Source of the DNA: DASWJZ01 sp963739005
GTDB lineage: Bacteria > Pseudomonadota > Alphaproteobacteria > Rhizobiales > Afifellaceae
Assembly: GCA_963739005.1 (NCBI GenBank)
Contig: CAVTYQ010000004.1
Coordinates: 496,001-560,000, forward strand
Direction of reading: 5' to 3'
DNA: 64,000 bases
Below, piece after piece: positions 44,715 through 54,222 of this stretch. Both the position numbers and the translations under genes were made by a program. How positions within the stretch are numbered: the first letter of the stretch is position 1; each line of letters begins with the position of its first letter. A model generated the notes under the pieces. The model saw nothing but the letters and a program-made list of their open reading frames with translations, had not been told where the DNA came from and ran no database searches.

Positions 44715-45302
44715 TCAGAACGCGGCCATCGTCTCTCTCACGCGCTTCAGGAAGGCGCCGCAGGTCGCTTCCGTCGCGCGGTTCATGCCGTAATAGGCGA
44801 GGTAGGTGACCGGCGTCGTCATGCTGCCTGTTTGCGCGCGGAGCACGCGCTTCACGGCCTTGCGCGGCGGATCGCCGGCCAGAAATGCGCGCAGCCGCGT
44901 GCCGCCATAGGTGCAGACCGCTCCGACCTTCTTGAGCTGCGTAAGCCGCGGCTTCACCCCGCCTTCCGGCGTCAGGTCAAAGGAGACGCCGGGCAGGAAC
45001 ACGCGGTCGAAGAAGCCCTTCAGGATCGCCGGGTAGCCGAAATTCCACACCGGGAAGGAAAGCACGATCGCTTCCGCTGCGCGCACGCGCTCCACGTAGC
45101 CGCGCACCGGCTCAATGTTCGGCCCGACCTCGTGATAGCCGATACGCTCCGCCCGGGTGAGCCGCGGGTCGAAGTCCTCCGCATAGAGATCGCAGTCGTC
45201 GACGTGGTGGCCCGCCCCATTCAGCGCTTCGACCACGGCGGCGTGAAGCGCGGCGTTGAAGCTCGTCTCGACCGGATGCGCGTAGAGCACGAGGACACGC
45301 AT
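44715..45302 (-). CDS. NAD(P)H:quinone oxidoreductase-like flavodoxin-fold protein
   Basis: 195 residues. It starts MRVLVLYAHPVETSFNAALH, the flavin-phosphate loop of the NQO1/KefF/MdaB family, followed by VDDCDLYAEDFDP, EAIVLSFPVWNFGYPAILKGFFDRVFLPGVSF (flavin and NAD(P)H contact) and AVCTYGG. It would reduce quinones by two electrons with NAD(P)H. Near a hydroxyquinol dioxygenase it could reduce hydroxybenzoquinone or supply reduced flavin (inference). Its ATG directly follows the stop of the small gene upstream. Confidence 0.88.
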   Translation of the reverse strand: MRVLVLYAHPVETSFNAALHAAVVEALNGAGHHVDDCDLYAEDFDPRLTRAERIGYHEVGPNIEPVRGYVERVRAAEAIVLSFPVWNFGYPAILKGFFDRVFLPGVSFDLTPEGGVKPRLTQLKKVGAVCTYGGTRLRAFLAGDPPRKAVKRVLRAQTGSMTTPVTYLAYYGMNRATEATCGAFLKRVRETMAAF

Positions 45303-45530
45303 TCAGGCGCTCTCCTCCAGGAGACATCGCACCATCATCAATGCGCCGCCGCGCGATAGCGCGATATCGCGCTGATCGGAAAGATCGTCGGCGAACCGTA
45401 GGGAAAGCCGTTCATAGACGTCCAGCAGATGCGCGGCACGCGGATCGGATGAGGCCCGGAAGCGCGCCGCCAGCCGGGCGATCGTCTCGTTGAGTTCCGG
45501 AAGACTTGGCACGACGCCCATGGCGTTCAC
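45303..45530 (-). CDS. Small helical protein coupled to the FAD oxidase and quinone reductase genes
   Basis: 75 residues from a GTG overlapping the oxidase stop (GTGA); an ATG at 45521 gives 72. The sequence LPELNETIARLAARFRASSDPRAAHLLDVYERLSLRFADDLSDQR looks fully helical, ending MMVRCLLEESA. I do not recognise it. Its tight coupling on both sides (overlap upstream, zero gap downstream) argues that it is translated and works with its neighbours, perhaps as a small subunit. Confidence 0.65.
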   Translation of the reverse strand: MNAMGVVPSLPELNETIARLAARFRASSDPRAAHLLDVYERLSLRFADDLSDQRDIALSRGGALMMVRCLLEESA

Positions 45531-46936
45531 TCCGCTGCTGTCTGGAGTCCCGGGAAGAGATAGACCTTGTCGCTCTTCCAGTCGTAGTCCGGGTTCTCCC
45601 AGGCGATCATCTTGCCTGGGTTGAGCAACCCCTTCGGATCGGCGTCGCGCTTGAAGGCAAGCTGCACCGCGTCGGTGCGTTTCATGCCGCCTTCCTCCAG
45701 CGTGTAGCGGTGCGGATTGAAGATCGGGCAGCCGTTCTCCTCATGAATGCGCACGATCGCGTCGAGCCGCTCCTCGGTCGTGAAGCGGACGATCGGCAGT
45801 CCGGAGCAGCAGACGTTCCCGTCGAACCGCTGGAACTCCAGATGCCCGGGAACCTCGTCGCCGAAAATCTCCGTCATCCGTTCCACTTTCTCGACATGGT
45901 CCGGGAAAGGATAGAGCACTTGCAGATACGTGATCGTCGGATCGACGCGGAGCCCGCGGAGCGTCGTGTGGTTCCAGGTCAATTCGAAGAGCGGCGGCAG
46001 GCCCTTCTTCTCCTCGTCGCTCGCAATGTCGGAGCGGAAGAGAATCTCTGCGCGGTTCTCCGCCGAGAGCGTCATGAGCGGCTCGATCGCGTGCGGCGCG
46101 ACCATCAGGAGCGCAACCGAATGCTCGCGCTTCAGGAATTTCCGGTGACGCAGGAAGTAATCGTAGGGAACCGGCGCGGCGACGGTGGAAATCTCCTTGA
46201 AGAGGAGGCCGTCCTGATTGGCGATCAAATTCGCGAAGCGCACCGTCTTCATGTAGTCGTCGAAGCCGACGATCACGTCGACCCAGTCGTAACTCGCGTC
46301 GAGCGGCATCTCGACCTCGGTGATGATGCCGTTCGTTCCATAGGCGTGCATGACCTTCATCAGGTCGCGGCCCTTGAGCTCGAGCACGCGCGGATTTTCC
46401 TCCATCGTGACGACGCGCAAGCCGAGCACGTTGCCGATGTTCCTGAGGCCCCCCCACTTGATCGAGCCGATGCCGCCCGAGCCGCCGGCGATGAAGCCGC
46501 CGATCGTCGCGGTGTTGTAGGTGGAGGGGCGAAGGCGAAGCTCCTGGCCGCCGGGCCGCGTCGCGTTGTCGAGCGCGGCGAGCACGGCGCCAGCCTCGGC
46601 GACGACGCTGCCGCGCTTGATCGCTCTCACCTTGTTCATCTCCGCAAGGTTCAGCACGACCCCACGCGAGAGCGGCATCGCCTGCCCGTAGTTCCCTGTG
46701 CCGGCGCCGCGCGGCGTGACCGGCACGTCCATCGCGAAGCAGGTCTTCAGGATATGGGTCACCTCAAGCTCGCTCTTCGGCGAGACGACGAGGTCGGCGG
46801 TGACGTGGTCGAGCTGGCGCTTCAGCACCGGCGAGTACCAGAAGAAGTCGCGGCTCTTCTGCTTCACGATCGCCGGGTTGTCTTCGGTCTTGACGTCGCC
46901 GAGCGCGGCTTTCAGGGCGGCAATGTCGACCATCAC
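45527..46936 (-). CDS. FAD-binding oxidase (PCMH/GlcD type)
   Basis: 469 residues. The p-cresol methylhydroxylase-type FAD domain is clear: LVVSPKSELEVTHILKTCFAMDVPVTPRGAGTGNYGQAMPLSRGVVLNL, STYNTATIGGFIAGGSGGIGSIKWGGLRNIGN and AYGTNGIITEVEMPL. The C-terminal cap ends with HRYTLEEGG and DPKGLLNPGKMIAW, the lactate/glycolate-oxidase-like ending. The substrate is unknown, likely a 2-hydroxy acid, alcohol or phenol. It is first of three coupled genes, and the large repeat at 46985-47126 lies upstream, so its promoter is between the repeat and ATG 46936 or beyond. Confidence 0.88.
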   Translation of the reverse strand: MMVDIAALKAALGDVKTEDNPAIVKQKSRDFFWYSPVLKRQLDHVTADLVVSPKSELEVTHILKTCFAMDVPVTPRGAGTGNYGQAMPLSRGVVLNLAEMNKVRAIKRGSVVAEAGAVLAALDNATRPGGQELRLRPSTYNTATIGGFIAGGSGGIGSIKWGGLRNIGNVLGLRVVTMEENPRVLELKGRDLMKVMHAYGTNGIITEVEMPLDASYDWVDVIVGFDDYMKTVRFANLIANQDGLLFKEISTVAAPVPYDYFLRHRKFLKREHSVALLMVAPHAIEPLMTLSAENRAEILFRSDIASDEEKKGLPPLFELTWNHTTLRGLRVDPTITYLQVLYPFPDHVEKVERMTEIFGDEVPGHLEFQRFDGNVCCSGLPIVRFTTEERLDAIVRIHEENGCPIFNPHRYTLEEGGMKRTDAVQLAFKRDADPKGLLNPGKMIAWENPDYDWKSDKVYLFPGLQTAAE

Positions 46937-46984
46937 GCGGCCCCCTGATTGGACACGCGTGACTTCGGATTGGGGAGGCGGTTT

Positions 46985-47126
46985 GCGTCCTTCGAGGCTC
47001 GGCCGCTTCCGCGACCTCGCACCTCAGGATGAGGAGGAACGTGGGCTCCGCGACCCATGCGGCGCTGGCGGAGCCAAACCAACTCCCTCATCCTGAGGTG
47101 CGAGCGGAGCGAGCCTCGAAGGACGC
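46985..47126. repeat. Large imperfect inverted repeat (GCGTCCTTCGAGGCTCG family), copy 2
   Basis: Left arm GCGTCCTTCGAGGCTCGGCC to CTCGCACCTCAGGATGAGG and right arm CCTCATCCTGAGGTGCGAG to CGAGCCTCGAAGGACGC match the element at 10603-10770; the central loops differ. It lies between the deaminase and oxidase genes. Confidence 0.85.
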
Positions 47127-47162
47127 AGCGGCGTCGATCCAGGGCCGTCGTAGCGTGATGCA

Positions 47163-48473
47163 TCATCCCACCATCAGATCGTCGAGCTCGGCGTAGTCGG
47201 GTAGCACGCGCTCGATCGCGCGCCCGCTCCTAACTACGATACGGTCGGATTCCGCCCGCGACAGAAGTTCCGTCCATGAGCGGCCGCGAAAGATATTGAA
47301 CCTGGCGGTCGCGCCGGCGCGGAGGCGCCCGTAGTTCTTGAGTCCCATGATCTCGGCGGGCGTCCGCGCGACCGCCGCCGGCCAATCGGCGAAGGGGTGG
47401 TCGAGGTGGAGGATGCGCGTCGCCTCGCGCAGCACTTCCAGCATATCGAGATCACCATAGGCGAAGAAGGGGTCGCGCGTGTTGTCCGAGGCGACGGCGA
47501 CCTTGATGCCGCGCGCTTTCATCTCGTGCAGCAGCGTGACGCCGCGCCAGTGCGGGGTCGTCGCGTCGCCACGGCGGTCCTGTAGATAGAGATTGCACAT
47601 CGGCAGGCTGACGACGGAGATTCCGGCCTCGGCGACCTTGTCGAGCGTCCGCTTCGCCGCATCATCGGCCTGCCGCGCGAGCGAGCAGCAATGGCCGGCG
47701 AGGACGCGGCCCTTGAAGCGGTTGCGGATGACAGCGTCGGCTATGCGGTCGAGCGAGACGGAAAGCGGATCGGCCGTTTCGTCGGCGTGGAAGTCGAGGT
47801 CGAGGCCGCGATAGGCCGCAGCGCGAACGACCTCGTCGAGGAGTTGATCGAGATCCGGCAGCATGAAGGTCACGCAGCCGAAAACGCCTTTCGCGTCGGC
47901 GACGCGGTCAACAAGCGCGGCAAATACGCTTTTGTCGCGTACGAGATCGATCGGGATGAGACAGACGGCTTGCAGGTCGATCCGTCCCGCCCAGCGGGCG
48001 CGCACCGCCTCGAAGACCGGCCAGGAGATCGTCTCCTGTGGCGGCAGCGAATCGATATGGGTGCGAAGCGCGGCGGTACCGTGCGCGTAGGCTGAGCGGA
48101 GCGAGAACTCCATGCGCCGCTCGACGTCGCCGGCGCTCCAGCGCGAAGACCGGTCGCGTGCCACCGCATCGAGCGCGGAAGGAAATGTGCCGTCCGGATT
48201 CGGCATGCGCGGCCAGATGTGACCCTTGTCGATATGCGTGTGGCAATCGACGAAGGCCGGAAGGACCATGCGGCCGGCAAGGTCGATCGCGCCCGGCTCG
48301 GCCCGACCGGACGATGAGGAGATACTCTCGATGCGGCCGCCTTTGATTGTAAGATCGACGAGAGCGAGACCGTCGCGGTCGCCCTCAATGCCGCGCGCTT
48401 CGGCGAGACTCACGGGGATGCGGGCGCGGGCGAGCCGGTAGTCCCCCGTCTCGGGAATGCGGACGTCCGCCAT
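47163..48473 (-). CDS. Cytosine deaminase-like amidohydrolase
   Basis: 436 residues. Amidohydrolase-superfamily metal motifs in CodA order: AFVDCHTHIDKGHIWP (HxH), DLDFHADETADPLS (His and catalytic Glu), LAGHCCSLA and ASDNTRDPFFAYGDLDMLEV (the metal Asp). HADE and SDNTRDPF are typical of cytosine deaminase and the AtzC/isocytosine group. It probably hydrolyses an N-heterocycle amine or amide imported by the adjacent transporter. It is 3 bases after the permease gene. The exact substrate cannot be set. Confidence 0.9.
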   Translation of the reverse strand: MADVRIPETGDYRLARARIPVSLAEARGIEGDRDGLALVDLTIKGGRIESISSSSGRAEPGAIDLAGRMVLPAFVDCHTHIDKGHIWPRMPNPDGTFPSALDAVARDRSSRWSAGDVERRMEFSLRSAYAHGTAALRTHIDSLPPQETISWPVFEAVRARWAGRIDLQAVCLIPIDLVRDKSVFAALVDRVADAKGVFGCVTFMLPDLDQLLDEVVRAAAYRGLDLDFHADETADPLSVSLDRIADAVIRNRFKGRVLAGHCCSLARQADDAAKRTLDKVAEAGISVVSLPMCNLYLQDRRGDATTPHWRGVTLLHEMKARGIKVAVASDNTRDPFFAYGDLDMLEVLREATRILHLDHPFADWPAAVARTPAEIMGLKNYGRLRAGATARFNIFRGRSWTELLSRAESDRIVVRSGRAIERVLPDYAELDDLMVG

Positions 48474-48476
48474 CGC

Positions 48477-49343
48477 TCAGTTCTCGCGCTTTACGGCGCT
48501 CTCGTGCCAGTTCCTGAGGAGGAGGTATGAGAGGAGGCTCGTCGCCGCGAAAATCACGACGCCGGTCAGCGACAGGAGCACGAGCGCCGCGAAGAGGCGC
48601 GGGATGTTGAGCCGGTGTTGCGCCTCGATCAGGCGGAAGGCGAGGCCGGAGTTCTCGCCCGCCGTTCCGGCGGCGAACTCGGCGACGACGGCGGCGATCA
48701 GCGCCAGCCCGCCGGCGATCCTGAGGCCCGCGAGGAAATAAGGAAGCGCGTTCGGAAGCTTGAGACGGATCAGCGTCTGCCAGCGGTTCGCGCCGTAGAG
48801 CTCGAAAAGATTAAGGAGGTTGTGGTCGGTCGAATGGAGCCCCTGCGCGGTGTTGGAGAGCACCGGGAAGAAGGCCACGAGCCACGCGCAGATCAGGAGC
48901 GCCTCGCCGGTCGTCGACGTGTAGATCAGGATCAAGGGCGCGATGGCGACGATCGGCGTCACCTGCAGGATCACAGCATAGGGAAAAAGCGCAAGCTCGA
49001 TCCAGCGCGATTGCGCCATCAGGACGGCGAGTGCGACGCCGGAGACGAGCGCGATGGCAAGCGCCAGGAACGTCGTTTTCAGCGTGATGAGGAGGGCTCT
49101 TCCAAGGATCGGCCAGTCGGTGACGAACGCCTCGCCGATTCTGACCGGGCTCGGCAGGATGTAGTGCGGTACATGCGCGACCGTCACGTAGACCTGCCAG
49201 ACCACGATGAGGAGCACGAGCATCGTGATCGGTATGGCGATCCGCGCGACGCGGCCGGCGGTCCCTTCGCCTGCGGGCGTCGATGCGCGGCCTTCCTCGG
49301 CGTTAGCCGCGGCGTCGACCTTTCCGGCGTCGATGGCGCTCAA
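48477..49343 (-). CDS. ABC transporter permease (NMT1/nitrate-taurine type, SsuC-like)
   Basis: 288 residues if translation starts at TTG 49343, which overlaps the ATPase stop (TTGA); the frame further upstream is the shadow of the ATPase gene. An N-terminal soluble tail of about 35 residues precedes six spans. Characteristic blocks: YILPSPVRIGEAFVTDWPILGRALLITLKTT, the coupling loop FELYGANRWQTLIRLKLPNALPYFLAGLRIA and AAVVAEFAAGTAGENSGLAF. The transporter family carries pyrimidines, sulfonates, nitrate and riboflavin precursors. Confidence 0.88.
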   Translation of the reverse strand: MSAIDAGKVDAAANAEEGRASTPAGEGTAGRVARIAIPITMLVLLIVVWQVYVTVAHVPHYILPSPVRIGEAFVTDWPILGRALLITLKTTFLALAIALVSGVALAVLMAQSRWIELALFPYAVILQVTPIVAIAPLILIYTSTTGEALLICAWLVAFFPVLSNTAQGLHSTDHNLLNLFELYGANRWQTLIRLKLPNALPYFLAGLRIAGGLALIAAVVAEFAAGTAGENSGLAFRLIEAQHRLNIPRLFAALVLLSLTGVVIFAATSLLSYLLLRNWHESAVKREN

Positions 49344-50170
49344 GGGGTTCGCTCTCCCATCGCCTCGTGCAGCGCGTCGGAAACGCGCCGGCAATTGTCG
49401 TTGTAGACGGTGGAGGTGCGGAAATCGTCGTGGCGCGGATAGGGCGCGTCGATCGCGAGGCCGGTGTAGACGCGGCCCGGACGGGCCGCCATCACGACGA
49501 TGCGCTCCGACAGGTAGACGGATTCGAAGACGGAGTGGGTGACGAAGATCACCGTCCAGCCGAAGCGCTCCCAAAGCTCCAGAAGATCGTTGTTGAGCCT
49601 GAAGCGGGTGATCTCGTCGAGCGCCGCGAAAGGCTCGTCCATCAACAGGAGCTTCGGCTTGGTGATGAGCGCGCGAGCGATCGAGACGCGCATCTTCATG
49701 CCGCCGGAAAGCTCGCGCGGATAGGCGCCGGCGAAAGCCTCGAGCCCGACAGTCTCAAGCGTCTGCATGACCTCGTCGCGGGCGGCTGACTTCGACGCGC
49801 CCTTCAGCCGGAGCGGCAGCCAGACATTGGCGAAGACCGTCGCCCAGGGCATCAAAGTGGGCTCCTGGAAGACGAAGCCGATCTCCGGGTGCGGGCGGCC
49901 GTCGGCGTCGTAGTCGGCGCTCGGCCAGTCGATCGTGCCGGAGGTCGGCTGGCCGAGCCCGGCGATGATTCTGAGCGCCGTCGACTTGCCGCAGCCGGAG
50001 GGGCCGAGCAGGCTCACGAACTCGCCGCGGCCGACGTCGAGCGACATGTCGTTCAGCGCCAGCGTGCCGTTCGAGAAGACCTTCGAGATCGAGCGGAGCG
50101 CGATAAGCGGTCTCTCCGCGGCGGCTTGCCGGCTCCGGTCCGATGCATCTGCCTCAGCGACGAAGTTCAA
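49340..50170 (-). CDS. ABC transporter ATP-binding protein (NMT1/SsuB-type)
   Basis: 276 residues. Walker A GPSGCGKST, Q-loop IGFVFQEPTLMPWATVFANVWLPL, signature LSGGMKMRVSIARAL, Walker B LLLMDEPFAALDE and switch VTHSVFESVYLSERIVVM, all of the SsuB/TauB/ThiZ form. It pairs with the permease at 48477. The C-terminal tail (PYPRHDDFRTSTVYNDNCR) is typical of that group. Confidence 0.93.
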   Translation of the reverse strand: MNFVAEADASDRSRQAAAERPLIALRSISKVFSNGTLALNDMSLDVGRGEFVSLLGPSGCGKSTALRIIAGLGQPTSGTIDWPSADYDADGRPHPEIGFVFQEPTLMPWATVFANVWLPLRLKGASKSAARDEVMQTLETVGLEAFAGAYPRELSGGMKMRVSIARALITKPKLLLMDEPFAALDEITRFRLNNDLLELWERFGWTVIFVTHSVFESVYLSERIVVMAARPGRVYTGLAIDAPYPRHDDFRTSTVYNDNCRRVSDALHEAMGERTP

Positions 50171-50238
50171 TGATGCGCCTCGTTTTTCGCCAGTAGGGCG
50201 GCGTCGGCGATCGATCCTCGCCGATGGTTCGTCGGGAA

Positions 50239-50263
50239 GCCGGCGGCGGGTTCCGCCGCCGGC
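50239..50263 (-). terminator. Strong hairpin between binding-protein gene and ABC ATPase
   Basis: A perfect 11-bp stem GCCGGCGGCGG / CCGCCGCCGGC with a 3-nt loop in the gap after the binding-protein gene, the same arrangement as at 27753 and 39370. Confidence 0.65.
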
Positions 50264-50292
50264 GCGTTGTCAGTCGGTCAAAGCGCAGGCCG

Positions 50293-51294
50293 CTATTTCA
50301 CCAGCTCCTTGCCGACGCCCTTGCAGACATACTCGGTCGTGTAGACCTTGGAGATGTCCAGATCGGCTTTGACGACGCCGGCCTTGACCATCTTGTCGTA
50401 GAAATCCTTCACCACCGCGTCGGTGAAGCAGCCGATGCCGCCGTCGGCGGAAGCGCCGGAGACGACCACGCCGTAATCCTTCATCTGCTTGATGGAGAAC
50501 GCGATCTGGTCGTCGTCCATGTCCGGGTTGTCTTTCTTGATCTGCTCGTTGGTCGCTTTGTTATCGCCGTAGAGATAGTTGTACCAGCCGATGATCGACG
50601 CCTCGACGAAGCGCTTGGTGATGTCGGGGTTGGCCTTCACGTAGTCGGCCATGCCCTCGATCATGGTCGAAGGCGTCGAATAGCCGGCATCGGCCATCAG
50701 GAACACCGTCGGCTCGAAGCCGCCTTCCTTCTTCACCGCGTAGGGCTCCGAGGTCAGGTAGCCCTGCTGCCCGGAATCCATGTCGGCGAGGAACGGCGCG
50801 ACGGAATAGTTGTAGGGCTTCCGCTGTTCGTCGGTGATGCCGGGGAAAGCCAACTCCATCCAGCGATAGCCGCTAACGAAAAGATCGTCGCCGATGAAGA
50901 GCGACTTCAGCTTGGCGAGATCGCCGAACTCCTTAAGCCCGCTTTCCGGATGCGCCATGATGATCTGCGGGTCCTTCTGGAAGATTGCCGCGACCTCCAT
51001 CACCGGCACGTCCTGCTCGGCCGCCGAGAACGTGGCCAGGAAGTTACCCTGCATGTAGAACTGGATCTTGCCGCCGAGCAGCATCGCCTGGTCGGCCTTT
51101 GGGACGATGGTCACCTTTAGCCCGTACTTCTCATAGGTGCCGTCGGCCACCGCCTGGTAGAAGCCGCCGTGCTCCGCTTCGGCGACCCAGTTGGTGCCGA
51201 AGGTTATTTCATCGAGCGCCAGCGCCTGCCCGCCGAAGGCGAGGGCAGCCGTTCCGGCCGCAAGTCCCAAGGTCAAAGCTCTGATCGTGCTCAT
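50293..51294 (-). CDS. ABC transporter substrate-binding protein (NMT1/THI5-like)
   Basis: 333 residues from ATG 51294; the open frame upstream is not coding. A Sec signal (IRALTLGLAAGTAALAFGG, cut after ALA) leads to DEITFGTNWVAEAEHGGFYQAVADG and YEKYGLKVTIVPKADQAMLL, the NMT1 family opening for proteins that bind pyrimidine-like or other small heterocycles. DADSGQQGYLTSEPYA-like (DMDSGQQGYLTSEPYA) and GYSTPSTMIEGM are further blocks. Its partner deaminase suggests a pyrimidine or triazine-like ligand (inference). The 280-base gap to the divergent RidA gene shows no other gene. Confidence 0.9.
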   Translation of the reverse strand: MSTIRALTLGLAAGTAALAFGGQALALDEITFGTNWVAEAEHGGFYQAVADGTYEKYGLKVTIVPKADQAMLLGGKIQFYMQGNFLATFSAAEQDVPVMEVAAIFQKDPQIIMAHPESGLKEFGDLAKLKSLFIGDDLFVSGYRWMELAFPGITDEQRKPYNYSVAPFLADMDSGQQGYLTSEPYAVKKEGGFEPTVFLMADAGYSTPSTMIEGMADYVKANPDITKRFVEASIIGWYNYLYGDNKATNEQIKKDNPDMDDDQIAFSIKQMKDYGVVVSGASADGGIGCFTDAVVKDFYDKMVKAGVVKADLDISKVYTTEYVCKGVGKELVK

Positions 51295-51574
51295 GCTGTG
51301 TGTTCTCCGCCTTGTCTGCTGCGCGGGGTGCGGCCGGAGGCCGCCACGCGCATTCCTTGATGATCCGCCTTGCACGCCGCGCCGCAAGAGCCATGCCAGC
51401 GGCGGACGATTTCGCCCGCGCCGGCACGCATCCCGCGCGGCGGGAATCCCAGAACCCGGGCAGTCTAGGCGAATGATCCTGCACAAGAAAGCGGCATGCC
51501 TTGCCCGAAAGTCGCTGCCTCTCTTGTCAGGGTGTGGCCGCGGATCGTAGCGTCGAAAAAACCGCCCGAAGGCC

Positions 51575-51967
51575 ATGTTCCGACCGCTCAATCCAGCGAC
51601 GATCCGCCCGCCTTTCGCGCGCTACAGCCACGGCGTGGAGGTGCCCGCCGGACATCGCCTGATCCTCTGCTCCGGGCAGCTCGGCATTGCGCCTGATGAG
51701 AGCGTGCCGGAAGGGGCCGGCGCGCAGGCCGAGCTTTGCTTCGCGAATATCGCGGCGATCCTCGCCGAGGCAGGGCTGGCGCTTGCTAGCGTCGCACGCA
51801 TCAACGCTTTCGTGACCGACCGCGCCTATCTCCGCGACTACATGGCGGTGCGCGACCGGTTCTTCGCCGACCCCCTGCCGGCCTCGACCCTGATGATCGT
51901 CTCCGGCTTCGCGCGGCCGGAATTCAAGATCGAGATCGAGGCGATCGCGGTCGCGCCGGCCGCATGA
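51575..51967 (+). CDS. RidA/YjgF-family enamine/imine deaminase-like protein
   Basis: 130 residues, one trimer-forming domain. LILCSGQLGIAPDESVPEGAGAQAELCFANIAAILAEAGL and VARINAFVTDRAYLRDYMAVRDRFF are the usual blocks, ending with ASTLMIVSGFARPEFKIEIEAIAVA. The Arg that anchors a carboxylate in RidA proper (SR near the end) is not in its classic setting, so this belongs to another subgroup, often tied to pyrimidine or amine catabolism. It is coupled to the creatininase-family gene (21-base gap). Confidence 0.88.
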   Translation: MFRPLNPATIRPPFARYSHGVEVPAGHRLILCSGQLGIAPDESVPEGAGAQAELCFANIAAILAEAGLALASVARINAFVTDRAYLRDYMAVRDRFFADPLPASTLMIVSGFARPEFKIEIEAIAVAPAA

Positions 51968-51988
51968 CGAAGCCATGAGGCAAAGCGG

Positions 51989-52798
51989 ATGAGCGAGAAA
52001 CGCCGGCGGCTGCGCTGGGGCGAGTACCGGGCGACCGAATTCAGCGCGGTCGATCCCGACGCGACGATCGCCATCCTTCCGATCGCGGCGACCGAACAGC
52101 ACGGGCCGCATCTTCCCGTCGGTACCGACGCGCTGATCGCCGAAGGGATGCTGATGACGGCAGCGGGGATGCTGCCGGAGAGCCTCGACGTGCGCGGCCT
52201 GCCGATCCAGGCGGTCGGCAAGTCGAACGAGCATGTTTGGGCGGCGGGAACGCTGACGCTTCCCGCCAACGTCGCAATCGAGGCCTGGACCGAGCTCGGC
52301 CTATCGGTCAGCCGCGCCGGTGTCAGGAAGCTCGTCATCGTCAATTCGCACGGCGGAAACGAGGAGATCATGGGTATCGTCGCGCGCGAGCTTCGCGTGC
52401 GTGCCGACATGCTCGTCGTGAAGACGAGCTGGTCGCGCTTCGGCCATCCCGACGGCATGTTCTCCGAACTCGAGCGGCGTCACGGTATCCACGGCGGCGA
52501 GGTCGAGACGTCGCTGATGCTGCACTTCCGCCCCGACCTCGTCGACATGGTGAAAGCGGAGAATTTCGTCTCGCTCGCCGCCGAGACCGACGCGAAGTTC
52601 AAGCACATCGCGCCGACCGGCACGCACGCTTTCGCCTGGATCGCCCGCGATCTGAACGAGAGCGGTGTCGTCGGCAACGCCGCCGCGGCGACGCCGGAGA
52701 AGGGCCGCGCCGTCGCCGAGCATCAGGCGAAGGGCTTCGTCGCGCTCCTTCAGGACGTGCGCGCCGTGCCGCTTTCGGATGGCTTCGGCGCGTTCTAA
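51989..52798 (+). CDS. Creatininase-family amidohydrolase
   Basis: 269 residues. The metal-site motifs are AATEQHGPHLPVGTDALIAE near residue 36, VNSHGGNEEI near residue 117 and HGGEVETSLMLHFRPDLV near residue 171, supplying the Glu, His and Asp ligands of this zinc-dependent family. Members open cyclic amides (creatinine) or act on pyrimidine- and pyrroloquinoline-related substrates. With RidA beside it and a deaminase-bearing transporter operon in the opposite direction, a role in breakdown of a nitrogen heterocycle is likely. Confidence 0.9.
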   Translation: MSEKRRRLRWGEYRATEFSAVDPDATIAILPIAATEQHGPHLPVGTDALIAEGMLMTAAGMLPESLDVRGLPIQAVGKSNEHVWAAGTLTLPANVAIEAWTELGLSVSRAGVRKLVIVNSHGGNEEIMGIVARELRVRADMLVVKTSWSRFGHPDGMFSELERRHGIHGGEVETSLMLHFRPDLVDMVKAENFVSLAAETDAKFKHIAPTGTHAFAWIARDLNESGVVGNAAAATPEKGRAVAEHQAKGFVALLQDVRAVPLSDGFGAF

Positions 52799-52853
52799 GA
52801 GGCGCTGACCTTCTCCTCCGGAAGGTGGTCTGCCACCGAGTGCGCCGCCTCAC

Positions 52854-53219
52854 TCAGGCCGGCTGCTCTTCGATGCCGTCGACACGATTTGGATAGAAGG
52901 CGAGGTGATCCTTGATCTGCGCCATGCTGTCGAAGGGCGTCTCGTAGCTCCACACCGCGTTCTCGGCGCTCTTTCCGTCGACGCGGATCGAAAAATAGTT
53001 GGCGTGGCCCTTGTAGGGGCACTCGCTTCCGTGGGCCGTCCGCTCGAGCAGGGTCATGTCGACATCGGCGCGTGGAATGTATTGCACGGCGGGGTAGGTC
53101 GATTCCTTCATCGTCAATGCGCGCGTCGTATTGGCGATTTCGCGCCCTGCGAACGTCACCACCACCCGCTTCGAGTTCGGCGCGACGCTTATTGGATGAT
53201 CCGGTCCGGGGAGCTTCAT
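52854..53219 (-). CDS. DUF427-domain protein
   Basis: 121 residues. KRVVVTFAGREIANTTRALTMKESTYPAVQYIPRADVDMTLLERT, ECPYKGHANYFSI and AVWSYETPFDSMAQIKDHLAFYPNRVDGI are the hallmarks of DUF427 (a small beta-barrel domain). Function is unknown. It is convergent with the creatininase gene, and UXS is 22 bases upstream on the same strand, so it may share that transcript. Confidence 0.9.
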   Translation of the reverse strand: MKLPGPDHPISVAPNSKRVVVTFAGREIANTTRALTMKESTYPAVQYIPRADVDMTLLERTAHGSECPYKGHANYFSIRVDGKSAENAVWSYETPFDSMAQIKDHLAFYPNRVDGIEEQPA

Positions 53220-53241
53220 GTGTCCTCGCTGTCCGATCAGT

Positions 53242-54218
<977 letters not shown>

Positions 54219-54222
<4 letters not shown>

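Noticed and set aside
49343..49574. N-terminal extension of the SsuC-like permease
   Set aside because: The extra residues are antisense-like and overlap the ATPase gene in another frame; the TTG at 49343 overlapping the ATPase stop is more plausible.
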